From Monarcha castaneiventris obscurior (lineage: Eukaryota; Chordata; Aves; Passeriformes; Monarchidae): a stretch of DNA of 64,000 bases. Location: positions 11,049,001 through 11,113,000 of the forward strand of contig JAMPIT010000884.1 in the NCBI GenBank assembly GCA_026261815.1, given 5' to 3'. A program made the position numbers and the translations under genes. Shown here piece after piece: positions 50,103-62,900 of this stretch. The notes below the pieces were generated by a model. It was not told the origin of the DNA. It was given only the letters and a program-made list of their open reading frames with translations, and ran no database searches. Position 1 is the stretch's first letter; each line of letters begins with the position of its first letter.

Positions 50103-52689
50103 GGCCCCAGACCTTGTCCATTTTCTATGATCCTGGTCCAGGTTTGACAATTTGAATTTGGCAAATTTTTGCAATGGTTCTTTCAGGAAAGTCATCCACC
50201 ATTCTCCCACATCAGGTGTGACTGCAGGGACAGAAGTCAGCAGCAGGTAGGGAAAATGTAAGCCTCTACAGACTCTCCTGCTTCTTTAGCCTTAGACTGT
50301 CTTGGAAAAATACAATTATAGTGTTCTTCTAAATGGTTTCTGGCTTCAGAACTGGGTACCTGTAGCCCTCAGAGTGTTTTGCCAAGAATTCTTCTTTGCA
50401 AGGAGATTTCTTTGAGCCCTTGAAGTTTGCATGTGCGTTCATCACTCCACTGCCAGTGCACACTCATCTCTCTTGCAATCAGCTGAGCAAGCACAGAGAT
50501 GTTTCACAGGCATTATTCAGGGACTAGCTTGTGAAAACTGGTCTGTCTTTGCCCTCTTGCTCCTGGTTGCCCATTTCTGCCAATGGACCTCAGCCCACTG
50601 CAGCTTCAAGAAGACCCTGCAAATCATTCTCTAGCAGCCAGGTGGACTGCTAAGTAGAGATGGGATGGTTTATACCTTTCACCACTGGGCTCATTACTGG
50701 CAAAATCACTACTAATCTAAAGTTAAAGAACTTGGACCTATTTTTGAAATTCAAGTCTGTTACTTCTTTACAAGTTGTACTGTCTTGCTGTAGCACTCTT
50801 GGAGTACAAGGAACTGTTTCATTAAGCAAGAGGGTTGAGACTGCAGAGAAAATAGGGATATTTTTTTTTCTTCTTTCACAAGCCTGTATCAAACTTGGAG
50901 TGTTCAAAACCTGTATCTAGTGCTTAAAATTCATCCCACTTCATGAAATTGCTACAAGTACTTTTTGCACCACCCAAAACTTAGCTCATGAAAGAATTAA
51001 ATTGCCTCTTATACGTAAGGCAGAAGGTTGATGCTTGCAGGTAAGAACTGGGATTATTGTTAAAGTATGAATTGTGGAAGCTTGTGCAGCACACCAATCT
51101 GCAGTGAATAGAAATCCCTAGCTCTGAGAATGTTTCATGTTCCCCTGACCTTTCCAAATGCAAATATACCCTGAGACATTACAGAAGAAAACCCATGGAT
51201 CAGCAAAAATTGCAGATCTGAGCACTAGTATCACTTGGTGCTGTGCTTGACATAACAAAGCCTACTTAAAAATAAGGCTATATTCTGTTGCCCAATTGCA
51301 GAAAATATTGTGTAGTACTTTTGCACACCTTATTAACATATCAAGAGCTCAGCTCTTAAGAAATGCATTAAGATGATGCATCTACTGCTGGAACAAAGTA
51401 GTAAATTCATAACTTAGACTATTCATAACACTGAGGAGAGATATCAGTTGCTAAAATAATAGCAAATGACATGAGGATTTCCTTAATAGTTTTTTTCAGC
51501 CAGGCAACAGTAAATGAAAACATGAGTATTACAGCAACTGCTGGTTATATCAATGTGTTTATCCTTTAATCTTTCTTTTTGCTAGTATTTTGACAGAAAA
51601 AGGGATTAAATGCACTTGTTTCTGAAATACACTGTTGACTAGAATATGCCAAACATGACTGTAGCTCAAGAAGAGCTACTGAGGGCCAATTACCTCACTG
51701 GTGAAAATCAGTATCATTCCCCAGACATGACTACTGTGGTGGGTTCTTAGGGCTTTTGAAGGACAGACCACTTGCTTCAGGTGTTAGCTACACCAGGACC
51801 CTTCATTTCAGGTTTGAAAACTGCAGTCTGAAAAATGCGATGCATTGGATAAGGTAGAAGGAAGGGAAATATACAGCCCTGTGACTTTTTCTGCACAGCC
51901 AAACTATGCCACAAGGCTGAATGTAGAACTATTCAAGAGCTGATGTTCCCCAAACCCTCAGACTCACGGGTTTTCCAGAAATGGGTTAAAAGAAATCATC
52001 AAATCAAAAAGTAGGACAGAAGACATGTGATTTAATTTATCCTGGAACATAAAAAAATCCTTGCAAAATCCTTACATTTTAAGTTTTTCATTTAACACTA
52101 GTAATGAATGGCTATTTTAAACAGGAAAATGCTATTTTAAAGATTAAATATGATTTTTTTTTTCTGATGGTTGTTCTAAAGCTTATTAATATAATTTTCT
52201 AAAATAACACTAATTTATTTGGTGTTCTAGTTGCCCAAGATCTATACTTCAGGGAAAACAGATGATTTCACCTGTTTTCCCCAGCACCTAAAATTACACA
52301 ACCACTATTTTCCTGCTTTTTTCATGCCAAAATAGGAAAAAAACCCCACAAAACTAAATAAAAAACAACATACATTGTGAATGTGGAGTGAAGGAACAGG
52401 ACTTGTAAATATACCAGCACTGGCACAGTTCATTTAAATGTGCACAGTAGTTTCCATGACATCTGAAAAATTTCATGGTGAAGGGATGGCCAGACTACGG
52501 CTTTTCACTGACTTGTATCACAGCTGGAGGGCTCTGTACCCCAAATTCAGTCTACTGACAAGTACTGTACAATCACCTCACCAGACTATTTAAACTATTC
52601 AGTTTTGCCTTCTATGGAGGTGTTAAATTTTGAATTTACAAGAGCAGATTTAGAAATAAAATTATTTTGAAAATTTTGCCCATACTCAC

Positions 52690-53168
52690 CATATGGAGAA
52701 AGCATATCAGATGTTACAGAACGACATAATTGTGTTCAGGAATAATACTGTAATTGCCTGGCTCTGTGGGATCCCATGTGCCCCCACAGGTGCCTGGGCA
52801 GGTTCAGTATTAAGTCCATGACAAAGACATTCGGGAAGGGTATCTGCTTGCATTCCAGCAGGATTTATTCATCTTCACTGTCGAAGCATGCAGAAGCAAA
52901 TACCAACAGTATGGCTAACGCAGGGTTTTTCCCGGGGCCGGGGGAAAGGCAGGACCAGGGAGCGGGGACCAATGGGAGAGCTCTGGGGGAGTGAACAGGC
53001 TGACAGACAATTGCGGAATTCAAATTGGGACAGGTCATCCCAAAGAGCAATGCACCTCGGGGGGAGCCCCTCCGGTCACCCCAACACAATATAAGTTCAC
53101 CGGCCACCACACAGGAAGTCCTTGAATGATTCGTTTGCATCTGGTGACTCGTAAACAGCTCTCCACAC
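52690..53168 (-). pseudogene. ARHGAP8: ARHGAP8 exon d, split by a solo LTR and carrying a stop
   Basis: The upstream half (53168-53112) encodes VESCLRVTRCKRIIQGLP. The downstream half (52742-52690), beyond the LTR, encodes EHNYVVL, a TAA stop (52716-52714), then HLICFLHM and a good donor gtgagt. Human ARHGAP8 reads [20 protein letters not shown] and continues NYVVLRYL, so the halves join exactly at the insertion. At the acceptor side the two bases before GTGTGGAG are GA, not AG. Confidence 0.94.
52743..53111 (-). mobile_element. Solo LTR inserted in an ARHGAP8 exon, TSD CAGGAA
   Basis: A 369-bp element whose - strand begins TGTGGTGGCCGGTGAAC and ends CAGTATTA. The exonic hexamer CAGGAA (+ strand) is duplicated at both borders (52737-52742 and 53112-53117), proof of integration; six bases fit alpha/betaretrovirus-like avian ERVs. 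AATAAA on the - strand at 52869-52864 supports LTR sense equal to gene sense. The element contains CCATTGG and a GC-rich stretch. No viral coding sequence is present, so it is a solo LTR left by recombination. Confidence 0.92.
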
Positions 53169-53285
53169 TCGCAATGTCAAAGTCATTCTTAACTCTGAAG
53201 CACCACAATATTACCAAGAAATAATACCTTATTTATATCAGCTGGAATTACTTTATATCCATCTGTAAAACTGACCACAAAATTC

Positions 53286-53340
53286 AGCTCTACTAATCAC
53301 AACCACAGTCACAACCACAGCTCTACTAATCACAACCACA
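53286..53340. repeat. Duplicated 22-bp word
   Basis: agctctactaatcacaacca (plus ca) occurs at 53286 and again at 53319, with cacaaccacag in between. A local duplication. Confidence 0.85.
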
Positions 53341-54237
53341 TTCAAATATTCCTTTGAATGCCTCTGTCATATTTTGTATTATTATGTATCTGGCTAAGAC
53401 TAATGTCTAGAGTATTTTCTCAATGCAGGAAAACAGCCAAAACAATTTTTTTCTACACAAGACTTCCAAAGGTCTTGATTTGAATCTCATTATCTCTCCA
53501 TGCACTGAATTGAGACATCTACTTTTTATTCTCTGATTTTATTCTTGCTGAGACATAGTCCTGCTCAAAGTGCTATTTTGGTAATCTACTAACTGAAAAA
53601 ACCCCACTTTTGTCACTCTGCCAGAAATTCTTTTGTCATGGGAAAGAATTTATGAGACGGACATCTGAGTGGCTGAGAATTTTCTGGAGATGAACCTAAG
53701 CAGGTTCATTTCTACAGATGGGCAAAACCAGATCTGGACCCCAAATTTCTTGCATCATCTAGACAGTCCAGGTGAGAATTACTCTGACACTCACATTTCA
53801 AATCCTGTACCAAGTGACTCTTTTTTCCCCCCGGGATACTTTAATTATTTAAGTACTGTAAGTTTAACACCAGTTTGGAGAAAGATCTGATGATGCTAAT
53901 CATGCAAACCTAAAGCATCCCATTTTTGCTGATACTTTTTCTGCATCTGTTGCATTTCTCTCTCTTTTCCTGAGAGTTCTGCACATGGATGTGTGTGCAT
54001 ATACAAAATTTCAGCATGTTAAGTGTTCTTCAAGCACTGAACCAAATGCATGAAGCTTTACTGTGATAAACTGTAGTGACATTTTTCCCACCGCAAAACT
54101 ATCAGTTCCCATAAAACGCACTAGTCTGTATCCGAAGAAGTATTTTTGTCAGCTTTCTGCAGAATAAATAATGCAGGAAGTGTAGCAATCTTGGGTAAAA
54201 GAAATCTTGCTTGCAGTTTTCATGACCAAAGGTCATG

Positions 54238-54428
54238 AAATTTTATAAACTTTTTTATGTTTAAAAGCTTTTAATATAAGCTTATAAACTTTATATAAGT
54301 TTATTATATTTATTACATTTATAAGTTTATTATATGCATAAGTTTATAAGCTTGTATTTTATGCTTATATACTTATGTATACTATATATATATACTTATA
54401 TATACTCCTATAATTAAAATTATAATCT
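54238..54428. repeat. AT-rich palindromic tract
   Basis: Repeated units of tttataa, aagtttat and tatacttata form many short inverted repeats over about 190 bases. Confidence 0.88.
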
Positions 54429-55498
54429 TTTTATAAACTTCAAGGTTTTATTAATTTTTAAGTCTCTCACTCAGCTCATTTATTTCACGGCTCCCACCAG
54501 TAACACTTAAAAAAATTCAAATAAGACAATAAAGAGAAAAGTTTCACTATAATTTCAGAGTGCTGTAAAGCAGAAAAAGTACTGTATTTCTGGGCTTTCA
54601 GGTTAAGATGTGTAATAGATGCATCACACATACACATACACACACATTTCCAGACGACAGAATACAGAATGAGAATTTTCAAATTATCCCAAGACAGCTG
54701 TCTGTGATCACATCTCTTCAAAGCTTCCTTCTGCACTTTATTCACAGAGAAGGTACCTTTGCTGTGCTCCAGCTTGGCTTTTAAGCTTAAGATCTTTAAG
54801 AATTGGAATATCACCACAGCAGCAGTAAAAGACAGCAGACATCATACTACATGCACACAAGAAAGCCCAAGGATTAATTCTTTTAAACTCCACTTTTCAA
54901 AATATTTTGTCAAAATTGAAAACACAAGTAAACAACAATAACATGGGATGAATGTTCCACAGGCACTTTGCCAAGCAAAACCTTCTGGTGTTCCTAGACA
55001 ATGCACTGCCCTTAGATTATTTTCAGACTTGTTCACATTTTTTACTCTCTCACAAAGTAAAAATATCACACCCAGAAAGTCAGAACAAGATTAATTCAGT
55101 AAAAATTAGCATTTATGCATCCATTTTCCAAACTTCCCCTATTCTTTCTAGTTCTGAGTGACTATCCTTAGTCCCTCAACTTCCTGTGAACAGACGTGTT
55201 CTTCAGAATGCCCTGAGATATTGTGTGAACAGAGGAATCCTTGATTTGGAAAATGCATGCTCATGACTGGAAGCCCGCTGGGTTCCCTGATAGCTTGGCT
55301 ATAGCCTGGATGGCAAAATCTTGTTCTCTGTATGTAGGTACTAACTCCCAGATATTCTGGGATCTCAGGTGTTCCAGCCCCATGCATTAAAGGGCATTAT
55401 AAACTCCTACTCCCTGACAAAGGCTACATAATTAAGTTTTATAACTCATAGCTTTAGATCCTTTATTCCCCAGGACGTTATCCTATGGGAATAATTGC

Positions 55499-55665
55499 AA
55501 TGAAAAAATCAAACTAAACCGAACAAAAACCCCACAAACGAAAACCAAACCAAACAGAACAACCCCCCCCAAAAAACCCAAAACCCCGCAAAACAAAAAC
55601 AAAACAGAAACAAACAAACAAACAAAAAACCACCTCCCCCCAAAAAAAACACCTAAAAACAAATC
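55499..55665. repeat. A/C-rich (AAAC)n-like tract
   Basis: The + strand is nearly free of T for about 165 bases, built of aaac, aaacc and aacaaac units with runs of C and A. The - strand is correspondingly T/G-rich. Confidence 0.88.
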
Positions 55666-56097
55666 CCAAGAAACATATAAATATCTATTACCATTTAAAG
55701 ATCATGTAACCATCTAACTTTTGTTTCGACAATTCTGCTGCTGAAACTGAAGCTGCTTTGATGCAACTTGTATCACTGAGACTCACTCATTGCTGGGCCA
55801 TAACATACAAATGGAGCCCTGACTGTGTGAAGTCTGATCCAATTGTTAATAATACAGTAGAATATATAATAAACAGGCGAACTCTGTAAAAAGCAAAGAG
55901 GGCCTTGGCGACCTTGACTACAGTGCTCTGGTACAGATGATAAGGATCAGGCTGTCCGTCCATGGCTGCAGCAAAGTATTAATAATATTGTAAATCCACA
56001 ACTGCCCCTTGGTTAGCAAACAAACAGCAGTGATTTTGAATTAGCCAGGTCCAGTTCAAGCTGCTGTATAAATTTTTCCAACCATATATAAACTCAC

Positions 56098-56218
56098 TAG
56101 TGATTCTAAGGATATGATCATAACAGTCAAATGTTAGCAATGGCTGAGGCATTTCCTTAAGGAAAGTCTTCAGGATAACTGCAGGAATATGGATAATCAT
56201 CAAAATTCACAGACTTGC
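56098..56218 (-). pseudogene. ARHGAP8: ARHGAP8 exon c with 8-base frameshifting deletion
   Basis: The acceptor is ctccttttag and the donor is gtgagt. The exon opens KSVNFDDY, then [20 protein letters not shown] resumes in a different frame. Family members have Gly-Asp-Ile (9 bases) between DDY and HIP; only one C remains at 56192, so 8 bases are missing. The exon is 121 bases where 129 would preserve phase between its neighbours. The shifted frame meets TAA at 56159-56157. Confidence 0.93.
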
Positions 56219-56855
56219 CTAAAAGGAGAAAAAGAAGCAAAAAGGGTGTTCAATGATGTTTTACTTTTTCTTTAAACTGCTCCTTGAAAACTGTTTCATA
56301 CAACATTTTGAGCAGAAAATCCCTTGGCTTTCTGCTGCTGGTAACTCCTGATACTTTATTTTCGCATTTTTCATTTGCATAGAGCTTTATGAATTTTGCT
56401 AAAAGATGTTCTCCCCATAAAGGCAGTTCAAAAATGACTTCACAGGGAAGTCAGTGACTTTCACAATTACTTCACTACGTTTCATAAATTATTAGGTAAA
56501 ATTATATTTCTTTGCCATAACAAGAGGCAAGATGACATAGGGACTCTGTAACTACAGTAAAGTGCATAGACTCAATAAAATGTTTATTTAAAAATATACA
56601 ATTTTGGACTCAAACTTCATTAGCTGTTACAGATTTTTTACAGCTCTGGTGTGACATCAAGACATGACTTGCTATTCAGTAAGCATTTAAGTGCCTGTTG
56701 CTACGTCTCAGGTTCTGTACTAGTGCGCTTATTATTTTATGTTACAAATGGCTTTGATTACTTAGTTGCAAGAATTTGCATTTCTGCTTCACTAACAAAA
56801 CCAGGATGAACAAAGCCCTCACATTACTACTGGCAATGATATGATGACAGCTTAC
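56219..56855 (-). other. ARHGAP8 intron (short)
   Basis: 0.64 kb between exons b and c, with no recognised feature. Confidence 0.7.
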
Positions 56856-56933
56856 CCTGATTGTAGAGTTTCTGCGCATCTTTGATAGTCTGGATGCTGG
56901 CTGACCTCCTGAAGATGCCCTCTACTTGTAGTC
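56856..56933 (-). pseudogene. ARHGAP8: ARHGAP8 exon b: arginine finger (itself intact)
   Basis: The acceptor is ttttcag and the donor is gtaag. The 78 bases encode [20 protein letters not shown] then QKLYNQ plus a split Gly codon. GIFRRSA holds the catalytic arginine of RhoGAP domains. Frame and borders are intact, in contrast to the two exons that follow. Confidence 0.95.
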
Positions 56934-59900
56934 CTGAAAAATAATTTTGAAATTAAACAACTATAAAACAAATTTAAAAACCCCCACTGTTTTAAGGCAT
57001 TTTGGTGCAGAACGTTACTCCTTCCACTTCTCTGGAAGTCATTGGGACTCAACACTCTGCCTGTCCATGGTATTTTGAAATACCTGAGTCTAGTCTTGAG
57101 GCAGTTCTGAATTATTTATCATTAATCTCCTGAATGATATCTAACATTGTGGACTAACTGAAATCTGACTTCATCTAGAGAAGAAAAATGTCGACAAAGG
57201 ATCTCACTTGGACCTCAGCTTTCAAGGTAAATTATTTATCTGAATTATTATGCAAAACAGGATGGGGACAAGAACTGCTGCCTTTCTTGAGACTAGTGGT
57301 ACTTTTTGCTTTTTGAGTTTGGTAAAACTCTCATTTCCCTCTCCTTCTTTCCAGTTTGTGCTGTTCCTCACATCCAGCACATAATGTAATTTCACTCACA
57401 TGTTGTCTGAATTGGAAATTCCTACTGGAAGCAGAGTAATTAAAATATTAGCCTGTGCTGGTGTGATGAAACATAAAATTGCAGTTTTGAGAAGGCTGGC
57501 AGACTACCCATAGCCTTGGAGGCACTACTGTATGTTTCTATATGTGAGTGAGGAAGACCAGATTGACTTTCTTATTTTTTCATGCAGGTAAGTAGCCAGA
57601 CTGAAACATTTGAGTATTTCAATTAAAGTACACGTGGTTTTGGTTTCATGATCAAGAATCTTTACTGTGTACTAGAAAAATTGAATCATACATTAATGAA
57701 GGATACTCATTCATTCTTGCAAATTTACCCAGGTTGTAGATGTATTTCATACATGAAAAATCAGTAAATAATAACAAAATTCCTCAATGAACCCATCATC
57801 TAGTATTGTTCACATGAATTTAGGTCAGTATACTAAAAGAACTGATAACTACCACTGAAGTACATTTTCATAGACAAGTTTCAGGGACTTTTGCCAAGGA
57901 CCTCAAGCTCTACTGGAAAGTGCTCCACTGACTAGATTTAGAGGTTTGGCTGGAGTTCAGCTGAATACAGCTCCTAGTTACTTCCCAGGAATACATGCCC
58001 TTGCCTGTTTAATTGAATATTAAAATTTTAGCCCATGCACTCAGTTCTGGAAGTAGTATGACATCTCAAATTACCATATCTAAGCTTCTTAACATGTGTG
58101 GTTACTAAAGGAACTAAGTAACTATGGTATATTTGATGCCTGGCTTTACTCTCCATCGGATTGTGTTTCACTTAAATAAAGTTACAGCAAATAGCATCAC
58201 TGTAGTAAAACTGTTCCATTAGATTTATAGTACAACCTGTCTAAAGACATGGTTTTGGAAGTGGCAGCTGGAAACTGCTAGCTCATCAAGGCACTGTCCT
58301 CAGCAATTTTTTCCAGAGAATTTGTGAAATTTTATGCTGGCTATCAGTGGACTAGAGGTGTTCTGTACAAACAACTCTTTCAGAAAATGGATATCCAGAA
58401 ACACTTCCAATTTGGTTTCCTAGGTTAATAATTACTGTTTTTTATCTGATGTGAATCTTGTTGTAAGGGCTACAATGCAATAAATATCAATTATTAACAG
58501 ATTTATGCATTTATTGGCTAAGCTTTCAAGAGTCTTATTACAGACATTTATCTGTAGCACAAACAACAGCTGTACTTGTCTGGCCCTACATCCCATCAAC
58601 ATTACTGTAATGGCACATAGCACTAAGCTCTTGCTGGTTATGTTTTTGGAGAGGAAAAAGCAACTTTTATCTTCATCTGCAAAAAGTTGGGATACAGGCA
58701 GTATCTGTGCTTCTTCCAGAACTCACTTACTAGGCCAAGTGAAACTGAATCAATACACAGCAATTTGTTTGATCGCAGGTGGCAACAAGCCAACTACCAA
58801 AGTAAATATACCCAGTGCTTTTTACAACTGTAGGCAACCCAGCCAAATGACAGGACACATAATTAAGTGTAGGTTAGTGCAATTCTTAGGGAAAAAGAAA
58901 AAGTCATATTCTTCTATAGTAAATGAACCACAACAGCAAGAGTAACTTTTTTTTTTTTGCATATAAGATGCTCAGACCAGAAAATAAGAAATTAGAGCAA
59001 TTCTTAAATCAATCTAGGGTTCTAATTTCAGTCTCTGTTAAATAGAAATATGAGTCAAAAGCAATTATGCTCTTGATGGCAAAAAGAATGAGCCTGGGTA
59101 CACTGATGAACTGGGATATACATGAACTGAAAAGGGCACTTTGCTTTAGAAGTTTGTAAATCTATTAATTGCTCTCAGTGCTCTCTGTATTTAAGCTGGT
59201 ATGGGGAAAGCCACCTAAATCCACCTAAACATTATTTGAGAGGTGGCATTTCCCATGTCACAGAACCTGAACAGCATTAGCACATGCCCCCTACAAGGGT
59301 CTCATAACAAGCAATGGGAAGGAAGAAAGGGACCTGATGTCTCTTGTTAGATATTCCACTGTGATGGGTAAGTACACAGTCTTATAAGCCTGGAAACCTT
59401 CTCCAATCCTGAATCTTCCTTTTCAGACACTGGGGGAAAAACAACACAGATCTTAGAACCACCATAATTAAGTCAACACAAGTTGCACACACTAAAATAA
59501 AACTAATCACTGGGTCTTCCTTTTTGCAGACAAAATGCATGCTAAAGCCACCTGAGTCATAGGATGAGAAAACAAAACTGACGGAAGGCAATATTGATCA
59601 TTATAGCTCAAAGCATTAATTTTTGTCCTATCAAGAAATAATTTTGAAGCAATCTATTTAATTTTTGTTAGCAGTGTTCTTCGATCAAATCCTGTTTACA
59701 GCATGACCCCTTTCAGCTGTGTCTGTAAGAAGACTTCTTTTTCTGTGTGTACAAGTTGAGCTGTTTTGCCATGAATAGCATGAATAGCACAGCCCATATG
59801 GAATATCCACCCTGGAGTAGCAGTGCCAGAGCACTGCGAGGGGATGAGGGACATGAGGCTGGACTACCCAGTTCTGATGAACACTGTATGGTTTGGTCCA

Positions 59901-62900
59901 GAAGATGCTCTGAGGTTTAGTCTTAATAAGCTGATGATTCTTTCAGGTACTCAGAACTCATTTTAGGAAACCAGTTCTTCTCTGTGAAGGTTACAAAAAC
60001 TGAAATCGGAAATTTTTAAATACAGTATTAAAAACATTTTTTCACTCTAAAGTGGAGCTGGAATGAAAGTGGTGAGATGGCTACATTTTATTCCCTTTTT
60101 GAAAAAAACAACTTGCAAATTACAGAAATTAAGAAACTTCAGCTTATTGTGTTTATTGTAATACTGTCTGAGGCATGAGCTATAATAGTTCTTGTTTCTA
60201 AAATACAAACATATGTAGATGAATCTCTGCAAACAGCAAATTCTTTAGTCTCTGTAAAAGTCTCTGAGGGGCTTACTACCTGTATCCAGTGAGAGCCATC
60301 TTGGTCAGAAAGAGCTATCTAACTACGCAGTCAGATGAATGTAAATGTCTGATAAAGGTAAACTGGGTCCAAGAAGGGGAGTTTTGGCTCATTTGTACAG
60401 GTGACAGTGCCTCCACACTGGGAGGAGCTGCTACAAATAGAGGTGTCTGGAACTGAGGCACAAAATTTAAACATCAAGGAGGAAGACCGTGACCCCAGGG
60501 AATCTGTCAAAGGGACTGGGATCAGTAAGGTGAAAAAGGTCGGGTGAACTTTAGGGACTGAGAGCTTCCTTAGCCTGGACACACCACTGCGGGTGTGTAG
60601 TCTGAATAGCAGCACAGCTCCTGCACCACAGCTGCTCAAGAAATAAGAATCTGAGCAGTGCAGAATGGACTTAAAGGATGCCAGAGGGTCACTGATATTT
60701 CAAGAAATCCTACTCTGTTGATGAAACAGGATTTTGCAGAAGCTTCTGTGATCTAACTCAAAACTGACTTCAAGTACATAGATGTGAAAATGTAGCAATG
60801 GAAGAAAGAGTGGAACTACTGCACCTTGGGTGAAAACCAAACTCCACTCGCTGTTAACTATGCAAGGCTGAAAACTCTGCCAAAATCAAGTGAAACAGGG
60901 CAATGACAGTGAATTTTCTTCACTTCCAGAAGACAAACTGAAGCTTTCACTGTGCTTATGACCATGTCTGGAGTGCCAAGAATGCTACGAGTCACCCTCC
61001 CAGGGTTGTCAGCAACCCACAGGGCCAGCACTTGCTGGAGACGGCACAACTGATTATAGAGAGAGTTAAAATCACAGCAGACAGCAGGTATAACAGATAA
61101 CCTCCACACCTACAATCAATTGAAAAAAATGCATGTCTATCACATACTACTTGCCTTGGCATGGCAGGTACTTGGCTTTCAAGCATCAGTTGGCTGAGAA
61201 TATCAAAAAACACTCTACCTGACAAGGCATCTCTCTTTAGAAATCTGGTTTGTGGAAATCTCTTTATGACAGGGAATATGACACCTCTGAGCAAACCTGG
61301 CCTTGGCTGGAAAATAACAACATGGACAGAGCCCTGGACCCTTCTTCCTGAGGACACAGAGGGATTGAGAGCTGGGGAAAAATTATATAGTTCAGCTAAG
61401 AAGTGTTTGGACGGGACTATGTGTCAGTGGCCAGCACTACAACACCTCTGACTTCTGAAGATGCACAAAGTAGGACAAGAAGTCTCATCACATAGGAGTC
61501 CATCCATTACGAGCTGTGCTGATACTGCTTTGAATAGATGAAATTTTAGCCAAAAGTAGACATGGTTTGCAGAAAACTCAAGGATGATTACTGCTTTCAG
61601 AATGACAAACATTTCATCAAGGAGAAATTCTGCAGTGATGAAGATGAGCCAACCCTGTTATTTTTTTAACCATAATCATCGTAACTTGCTTTTTTTTCCT
61701 CTACAACATTTGGTGTTGCTGTTTCAGAAAACTGTGGGTATCTGAGCTGACTCAGCAGTTGTTGAGGGTTAATAGTATGAAATTGGTGCAGCAGTGATGA
61801 GACAAAACGCCCAGAAAAAACAAAAGCAAGACACAGAGGGTTTGTGTCAGATCAATGCAAGACTAACTAGTTATTGGTCACTAACACAACATAATGATGG
61901 CCATAAACCCTCTGTTTCTTTAAAATATTTAAATGGGCCCAAGAAAGTACCAGAATGCAAAGCCTTCCTCATTTGCACAGGCAAAAGTTTAATTAGCATT
62001 TTATGGCTTTATTCTCACTCAATTTCTAAGTAATAACAGCTGTAAGAGATAATAATGTTAGTGCCACACTCACCCTCATCATAGCTCTCTTGACTCCTGT
62101 GATTAGTGAGGAAGAGGTATTTGCCTATTAAGACAAGCTAAGTATATGGAAGGATGATTGTTTCATAACAATTTAAAGCACAAAAAAAATCTGGCTTTCA
62201 TCTGCTGATGGGGCATGCACTGATATACGACACAAGCTCAATTACCCACTTATGATTATCACAGGAATGCCACTCACTTGCATTCGACATTCTTAGTAGT
62301 GAACTATTTACATTCCCTGTATTCAACCATAATATTTGGTACAAGCTACACCTGCAAAGTTTTCATAATCAGCACCACTCTGGAAACAGCACATCCAAAG
62401 ACCTTTATGGGTCTGAGTGGAAATCCTGAATTTGGACCATGAAGTGTTCAAAAAGGTCTGTTAGGAACTCTTCACCTACTGCAGAACTCTTCACCTTTAA
62501 TAGCAGAACTGGACCCACTGCAGCACTTGGCATTGGCTATTGCAGCTATTCTGAAGTTAAATCAGCAATTTTAGGGGCAAGGAGCCAGCTATTTTGTACT
62601 CAAGCATCCCTACAGATGCTCCACTACTTGCACACTCTAAGGTACAGCAGATATCTCTCTTATTCTCCCATACCCATCATTAATCAGGTACATTTAAGGT
62701 ATGAAATACACAACAAAAAATAGTGGTCAGTTATTTAATGTTCTTATTTATCCTGAGATAAACTAAAATATGAAGGAGCATAGCCTAGCAATGAGGGCAA
62801 ATATCAATGTTGTCTGTCCTCAACTAAATACGTGTTATCTTGCATTGACCTAATGGAAGTCAGGATTTCTCTTGAAAATTAGCAGTAAAGCTGAGAAGCA

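Larger units (their letters stand above)
45332..52689 (-). other. ARHGAP8 intron with two LTRs and a CR1
   Basis: A 7.4 kb intron containing LTR-like sequence at 45835-46223, a CR1 at 47750-48712 and a GC-rich LTR at about 49165-50102. The remainder, including 50.1-52.7 kb, shows no exon, repeat or RNA I can recognise. Confidence 0.7.
53169..56097 (-). other. ARHGAP8 intron with AT-rich and AC-rich repeats
   Basis: 2.9 kb intron. It holds a short tandem duplication at 53286, a long AT-rich palindromic tract at 54238 and an A/C-rich tract at 55499. No exon recognised. Confidence 0.7.

Noticed and set aside
53035..53217. Open frame reading from intron through VESCLRVTRC into the LTR
   Set aside because: Only the stretch 53168-53112 is exon-like; the rest is intron on one side and LTR on the other.
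58505..58945. 146-residue + strand open frame in an ARHGAP8 intron
   Set aside because: No recognisable domain, no splice context, ordinary composition; likely chance.
60331..61451. Cluster of 80-120 residue open frames on both strands
   Set aside because: No family recognised, and the frames on the two strands overlap each other; I considered an old retrocopy but found no convincing match.
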